Below are positions 60,477 through 64,000 of a stretch of 64,000 bases of DNA, piece by piece. Where the stretch lies: contig NZ_SLWN01000001.1 of NCBI RefSeq assembly GCF_004342025.1, forward strand, positions 896,788-960,787, written 5' to 3'. The stretch's first letter is position 1; every line of letters starts with the position of its first letter. The notes beneath the pieces were generated by a model, which saw only the letters and a list, made by a program, of their open reading frames with translations, searched no databases and was not told the origin of the DNA. The translations under genes were made by a program, and so were the position numbers. The stretch comes from Kribbella steppae. GTDB lineage: Bacteria > Actinomycetota > Actinomycetes > Propionibacteriales > Kribbellaceae.

Positions 60477-61549
60477 CGGACATCCTGGACGTGCTGGTCA
60501 TCGGCGGCGGCCAGGCCGGCCTGGTGATGGGCTATCACCTGGCCGAGCGTGGGCACCGCTTCCTGATCGTGGACGCGGGCGCGGACATCGGCCACGCGTG
60601 GCGCTCGCGATGGGATTCCCTGCAACTGTTCACACCGGCCCAGTTCGACAACCTGCCAGGGATGCCCTTCCCCGCCACGAGGGACACCTACCCCGGGAAA
60701 GACGACGTCGCGGACTTCCTGCAGGCCTACGCGGCCCGGTTCCAGCTACCGGTGCAGTTGAACACGACCGTCGATTCGCTGACCAGGAGCGACGACAGGT
60801 TCGTCGTGACGACGGGGCGAGGCGACGTGCAGGCACGGCAAGTGGTGGTTGCCACCGGCCCCTTTCATACTCCGTTCGTCCCACCGATCGCGAACCGCCT
60901 CGACGCCGACATGCCCCAGATCCACAGCGTGGAATACCGCCGACCCCAAGCCATCCCCGCCGGAAAGGTCCTGGTCGTAGGGGCCGCGAACTCGGGCTGC
61001 CAGATCGCCCTGGAGCTCAGCGCCACCCACACCGTCGAGCTGGCAACCGGCCAACGGATCCCGACGATCCCCCAGCGGCCGTTGGGCCGCGACGTGTGGT
61101 GGTGGGCGAGCGGGATCAGACTGGACCGAGTCACCGTCGGCTCCCGGCTAGGAAAGCGCCTGTCCGGGCGAGACCAGGTGATCGGCGACGGCCCGCGACA
61201 GCTTGCCAAGCGACACGGCGTCCGAATCCGCGCCCGCGCGACGATGGCGACCGGCCGGACCGTGACCTTCGCCGACGGCACCGCGTCCGAGTACGACGCC
61301 GTCGTGTGGGCGACCGGATTCACCGCCAACTACAGCTGGATCGCCGTACCCGGCGTACACGACGAACAGGGACGCATCCTGCACCAACGTGGCGTCACCC
61401 CATCGCCCGGTCTCTACATGCTCGGTCTGACATGGCAGCACACCAGAACCTCCGCCCTCCTCGGCTGGATAGGCTCCGACGCCTCCTACCTGGCCAACCA
61501 AATCGCAACCGCATCAGACAACCTCACCGGACACCAACTCCACCCCTAG
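60473..61549 (+). CDS. Flavin-containing monooxygenase-like oxidoreductase
   Basis: The 358-residue protein is an NAD(P)/FAD-dependent monooxygenase of the FMO/CzcO/ArsO-like group: FAD motif VLVIGGGQAGLVMGYHL (8-24), the WDSLQLFTPAQF block, the NADP motif VLVVGAANSGCQIALEL, and VVWATGFTANYSWI near the C-terminus. Its start overlaps the multicopper oxidase stop (ATGA), so the two are coupled. Such enzymes are found with arsenic and metal resistance genes, which fits the partner; the substrate is unknown. Confidence 0.88.
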   Translation: MTDILDVLVIGGGQAGLVMGYHLAERGHRFLIVDAGADIGHAWRSRWDSLQLFTPAQFDNLPGMPFPATRDTYPGKDDVADFLQAYAARFQLPVQLNTTVDSLTRSDDRFVVTTGRGDVQARQVVVATGPFHTPFVPPIANRLDADMPQIHSVEYRRPQAIPAGKVLVVGAANSGCQIALELSATHTVELATGQRIPTIPQRPLGRDVWWWASGIRLDRVTVGSRLGKRLSGRDQVIGDGPRQLAKRHGVRIRARATMATGRTVTFADGTASEYDAVVWATGFTANYSWIAVPGVHDEQGRILHQRGVTPSPGLYMLGLTWQHTRTSALLGWIGSDASYLANQIATASDNLTGHQLHP

Positions 61550-61684
61550 GCGAAGCTGAAGGTCACCAGCGGGTCAAGGCCCGTCGGGCTCTGACGGGGC
61601 CATTGCGCACCCTGTCGACCAGGCGTATGCCGGGGATGGGGGTGTCTTCGAAGTGCCTCCCACCAACCATCCGGGGAGGGCACC

Positions 61685-62263
61685 ATGAAGCGATCTCGTG
61701 CAATGACAAGTGCGGTGGCAACACTGGCCGGCTTGGCCTTGGCCGCGGTCGGTACGACGGGCGCCTCGGCCGCGCCGACCGAGTGGCAGACCTTCCGCGA
61801 CCCGCCGTATACCGAGGACCTCGACGACTTCTGTGACGTGCCCGGCCTCACGGTCCACCTCGAGGGCGGTTCTGAGGGTCGGGAGAGGTTCACTCCCCAC
61901 GGCGTCGACGGTCTGCTCCACCTCCAGGTGCAGGCGCAAGACACTGAGGTCTACACCAACCGAGCGAACGGGAAGTCGGTGACTTGGGTCACCGAGAGGC
62001 AGGGCCAAGAGCTCCACGTTACGGATAACGGCGACGGCACGCTGACGTACGTCGTGAACAACACCGGCAACGGCGTGCTGTACGCCGAAGACGGCACAAT
62101 CCTCGCCCGCCAGGCCGGTCTGTTCCGCTACCAGATCGTGTACGACTATGCCGGCACCCTGACGGACCGATCCGACGACATCAAGATCGGGCGACCTGTC
62201 ATCCTCAAGCAGACCGGCCGGCAGGACGACCTCTGCGCGGCGATGGTTCCGGCGATCAGCTAG
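61685..62263 (+). CDS. Secreted hypothetical protein
   Basis: The 192-residue precursor has a signal peptide (MKRSRAMTSAVATLAGLALA, cleavage after about residue 30 at ASA-AP). The mature part is a beta-rich domain with LTVHLEGGSEGRERF, VTWVTERQGQELHV, NGDGTLTYVVNNTGNG and YQIVYDYAGTLTD, and two cysteines (C50 and C186) that could form a disulfide. I recognise no family by name. A purine-rich GGGGAGGGCACC is before ATG 61685. Confidence 0.75.
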   Translation: MKRSRAMTSAVATLAGLALAAVGTTGASAAPTEWQTFRDPPYTEDLDDFCDVPGLTVHLEGGSEGRERFTPHGVDGLLHLQVQAQDTEVYTNRANGKSVTWVTERQGQELHVTDNGDGTLTYVVNNTGNGVLYAEDGTILARQAGLFRYQIVYDYAGTLTDRSDDIKIGRPVILKQTGRQDDLCAAMVPAIS

Positions 62264-62319
62264 CGGCCAACAGGTCCGGCCAGAGAAGCTGCGGGTCAGA
62301 GCGGCGTTCTGGGGGTGGG

Positions 62320-63078
62320 TTAGGGGTTGGTCTTGGCCTCGATGGCGGCGAGGTCGCGGACGGCGTAGCGGTGGTGCTCCCACTCCTCCTCGAGGATCAC
62401 GTGCAGGCAGGACAGGACGGTCTCGGGGTAGTCGGGGGCGTGGGGATTCTTGCGTGCCGCGGCCAGTGCCTCCGGGGTGACTGTGGCGAGGAAGTCGCGC
62501 ACCATCGCGACGCGACCCGCCCGGACCTCAAGCACTTCGGCGTACGACGGTGTGGCCGTCACGAAGTTCGACTTGTCCAGACCGCCGTCCTCGGCGCTGG
62601 TGTCCGTTTGTCCGATCGGGTGGAACGGCTGTTCGATCTCCAGGATCGCCCGGCCCAGCCACATGTCCGTGGCAAGGACCAGGTGCCGCAGCGTCTGCGC
62701 GAACGACCACTCGCCGCCCACCGACACGTCGACCGCGTCAGCCGGCATCGCCGCGACACGCTCGAGTGTGGCCGCCCAGGTGCGCTCGAGTGCGGCCCAG
62801 GCCGTGCGCAGACCGTCCGGATCTCCGGCCCGCCGGTCGGCGCGGCCGGGAAAACGGCGGTTGAGTTCGGCCTCGACGAGCGGGATCACATCGACGTCGT
62901 TGACGCGCAAGAAGGTCTCACCGTTGGAGAGCCACGGTGCGTCGATCTCCATCTCCCGCACGTCCACGCCGCGCATCACAACCCCGGACAGGTCAGCCCC
63001 GATGAACCGGGTGCCACGCAGGTCCGCGTCGACGAATTTCGCTCCGCGCAGGTCGTCGGACCGAGTGAAAGTTCCCAT
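62320..63078 (-). CDS. Pentapeptide-repeat/DinB fusion protein
   Basis: The 252-residue protein starts with about 45 residues of pentapeptide-repeat character (DLRGAKFVDADLRGTRFIGADLSG), then from about residue 90 a DinB-like four-helix bundle with WAATLERVAAMPADAVDVSV, GGEWSFAQTLRHLVLATDMW (metal-ligand His) and a C-terminal HVILEEEWEHHRYAVRDLA with two more candidate ligands. The full three-histidine set is present. The role is unknown. ATG 63078 has AAGGAG upstream. Confidence 0.82.
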   Translation of the reverse strand: MGTFTRSDDLRGAKFVDADLRGTRFIGADLSGVVMRGVDVREMEIDAPWLSNGETFLRVNDVDVIPLVEAELNRRFPGRADRRAGDPDGLRTAWAALERTWAATLERVAAMPADAVDVSVGGEWSFAQTLRHLVLATDMWLGRAILEIEQPFHPIGQTDTSAEDGGLDKSNFVTATPSYAEVLEVRAGRVAMVRDFLATVTPEALAAARKNPHAPDYPETVLSCLHVILEEEWEHHRYAVRDLAAIEAKTNP

Positions 63079-63295
63079 GACATCTCCTTGTCGAGCGCCC
63101 TTGAGCCGTTGAGGCGAGCGAGGCTGGCATTTTCCTCAACGATCCGCACCGCTGTCGAGGCCGCGGACGATAAGTCTTCCTGGCGGCTCTCAGGGTTTTC
63201 CTACCGAGTTCTTAGCGTGCTCTGTGGGCGATGCGGGAACGTCGTCCGTCTAACTGGTTGTTGACACCAGTACGGACGAGCGGACGGGAGTTGCT

Positions 63296-63910
63296 GTGAC
63301 AGGTTTGGGGATCGCCGAGGCGCCGGGGACCCTCCTGGCGCAGGACAGGGCTGAGTTGCGGTGCCCGGCGGACTCGGTGGTGGTGCTGGCCGGGATTCCG
63401 GGGGCCGGGAAGAGTACGTTGCTTCGCCGGCTGTTCCCGGACGGCGGTGACCACCAGGGCGTGCGGGTGTTCGACTCCGAGCGGCTGCGGGCTCGCTGGA
63501 TGCCGGTGCTGGGCTCCGTCCCGTACGCGTGGTGGCGGCCGCTGCTGCACCTTGCGTACTACGTGAAGGTCCTCAGCGCGATGCGCACGGGCCCGATGAT
63601 CCTCCACGACTGCGCCACTCGGCCGTGGGTACGGCGACTGATCGGTTGGCGTGCCAAGCGGTCCGGACTGGCGGTGCACCTGGTCCTGCTCGACGTACCC
63701 GGCGATGTCGCCCGCTCTGGTCAGTGGGCCCGCGGCCGGGTCGTGCGGTCGGGGAGCATGGAGACCCACTGCCGCCGCTGGCCTGACCTCCTGGCCCAGG
63801 CAGCCGCCGACCCGAGCCAGGTCGTACCCGGTGCTGTCTCCGCCGTTGTCCTCAGCCGGGGCCAGGCGAGCCGGCTCGAGCGGATCGTCTTCGAGTCGGC
63901 TCAAAGCTGA
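63296..63910 (+). CDS. AAA/zeta-toxin-like P-loop kinase-type ATPase
   Basis: The 204-residue protein has a P-loop VVLAGIPGAGKSTLLRRLF (GIPGAGKST at 33-41), then DSERLRARW, and ILHDCATRPWVRRL as a possible lid and base region. This is the compact P-loop kinase group that includes polynucleotide-kinase- and zeta-toxin-like proteins; the substrate is unknown. The GTG start at 63296 is taken, and its first 25 residues look like a normal lead-in. No antitoxin-like gene is adjacent. Confidence 0.78.
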   Translation: MTGLGIAEAPGTLLAQDRAELRCPADSVVVLAGIPGAGKSTLLRRLFPDGGDHQGVRVFDSERLRARWMPVLGSVPYAWWRPLLHLAYYVKVLSAMRTGPMILHDCATRPWVRRLIGWRAKRSGLAVHLVLLDVPGDVARSGQWARGRVVRSGSMETHCRRWPDLLAQAAADPSQVVPGAVSAVVLSRGQASRLERIVFESAQS

Positions 63911-63919
63911 CCCAGGCGG

Positions 63920-64000
63920 TCAGGTGGCTGGTTGGTCGAGGCGGATTTCGGGAGCGGTACGGCGCCGGTTGCGGAGCCAGTGGCCAAGGGTCACCAGGGC
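63920..64000 (-). CDS. C-terminus of an unknown (probably membrane) protein, cut by window edge
   Basis: Read leftward from the edge, 26 codons end in TGA: ALVTLGHWLRNRR and a basic, charged end RTAPEIRLDQPAT. It looks like the cytosolic tail of a membrane protein. Nothing more can be said from 26 residues. Confidence 0.45.
   Translation of the reverse strand, partial: ALVTLGHWLRNRRRTAPEIRLDQPAT

Overview
The window is chromosomal DNA of a high-GC actinobacterium. GTG starts are frequent, many promoters put a TANNNT -10 box six or seven bases before the start codon (leaderless mRNA), and small ArsR, MarR, TetR and WYL regulators sit next to single target genes. The gene set fits a soil actinomycete of the Nocardioidaceae/Kribbella type: a block in the same order as the nei-rpiB-Rv2466c-pepN-glbO-ettA-ssb block I recall from Mycobacterium tuberculosis, an AA10 polysaccharide monooxygenase, a SARP regulator, TIGR03086 and YafY/WYL proteins. 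The genus is inference. There is one tRNA gene (Arg, anticodon TCT) and no rRNA, CRISPR array or intact insertion sequence.

Layout. 1-9 kb: start of a DUF6325-like gene, a Gfo/Idh/MocA oxidoreductase, an AAA ATPase, a coupled pair of small ORFs of which the second is frameshifted, an XRE-type protein, a PLP enzyme, a phosphatidylcholine-synthase-like enzyme with a DMT exporter, an F420-type nitroreductase-fold protein, an ArsR/SRPBCC pair and a ParB-like protein. 9-19 kb: SpoIIE phosphatase, then nei1, rpiB, a serine hydrolase, a DsbA-like protein, pepN, and after four more genes a DUF5130 protein and a CtaJ-like protein. 19-28 kb: a small secreted zinc-peptidase-like protein, the LPMO, malQ, a DUF2157 protein, MscS, a GNAT, OsmC, truncated haemoglobin, two hotdog thioesterases, and an SDR/MaoC pair. 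28-41.7 kb: twin double-GNAT proteins, a WYL regulator with a divergent TIGR03086 gene, a fatty-acid operon (acyl-CoA dehydrogenase, thiolase, SDR) with a divergent TetR, YceI with a divergent MarR, an FAD monooxygenase with a divergent MarR, a phosphotransferase, and an ArsR-SRPBCC-RibD operon. 41.8-52 kb: ettA, an SSB, an orphan SRPBCC gene, two overlapping dynamin/YfjP-type GTPases (one with a roughly 630-residue acidic repeat tail), a PrsW protease and the tRNA. 52-64 kb: a 1426-residue SARP-nSTAND-WD40 protein, small secreted proteins, a RibD-like protein, a multicopper oxidase with an embedded heavy-metal-binding motif coupled to a flavin monooxygenase, a DinB/pentapeptide fusion and a P-loop kinase-like protein.

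How it works together. Two themes stand out. The first is the stress and redox housekeeping block (Nei1, DsbA-like protein, OsmC, GlbO, EttA, SSB). The second is a series of one-regulator/one-target switches, nearly all with a readable palindromic operator in the intergenic gap. The less ordinary pieces are the SARP-nSTAND-WD40 regulator facing small exported proteins across an 11-bp-period direct repeat, the metal-sensing-type multicopper oxidase with its coupled monooxygenase, and the dynamin-like pair with the acidic tail. All functional statements come from reading motifs by eye; no database search was run.
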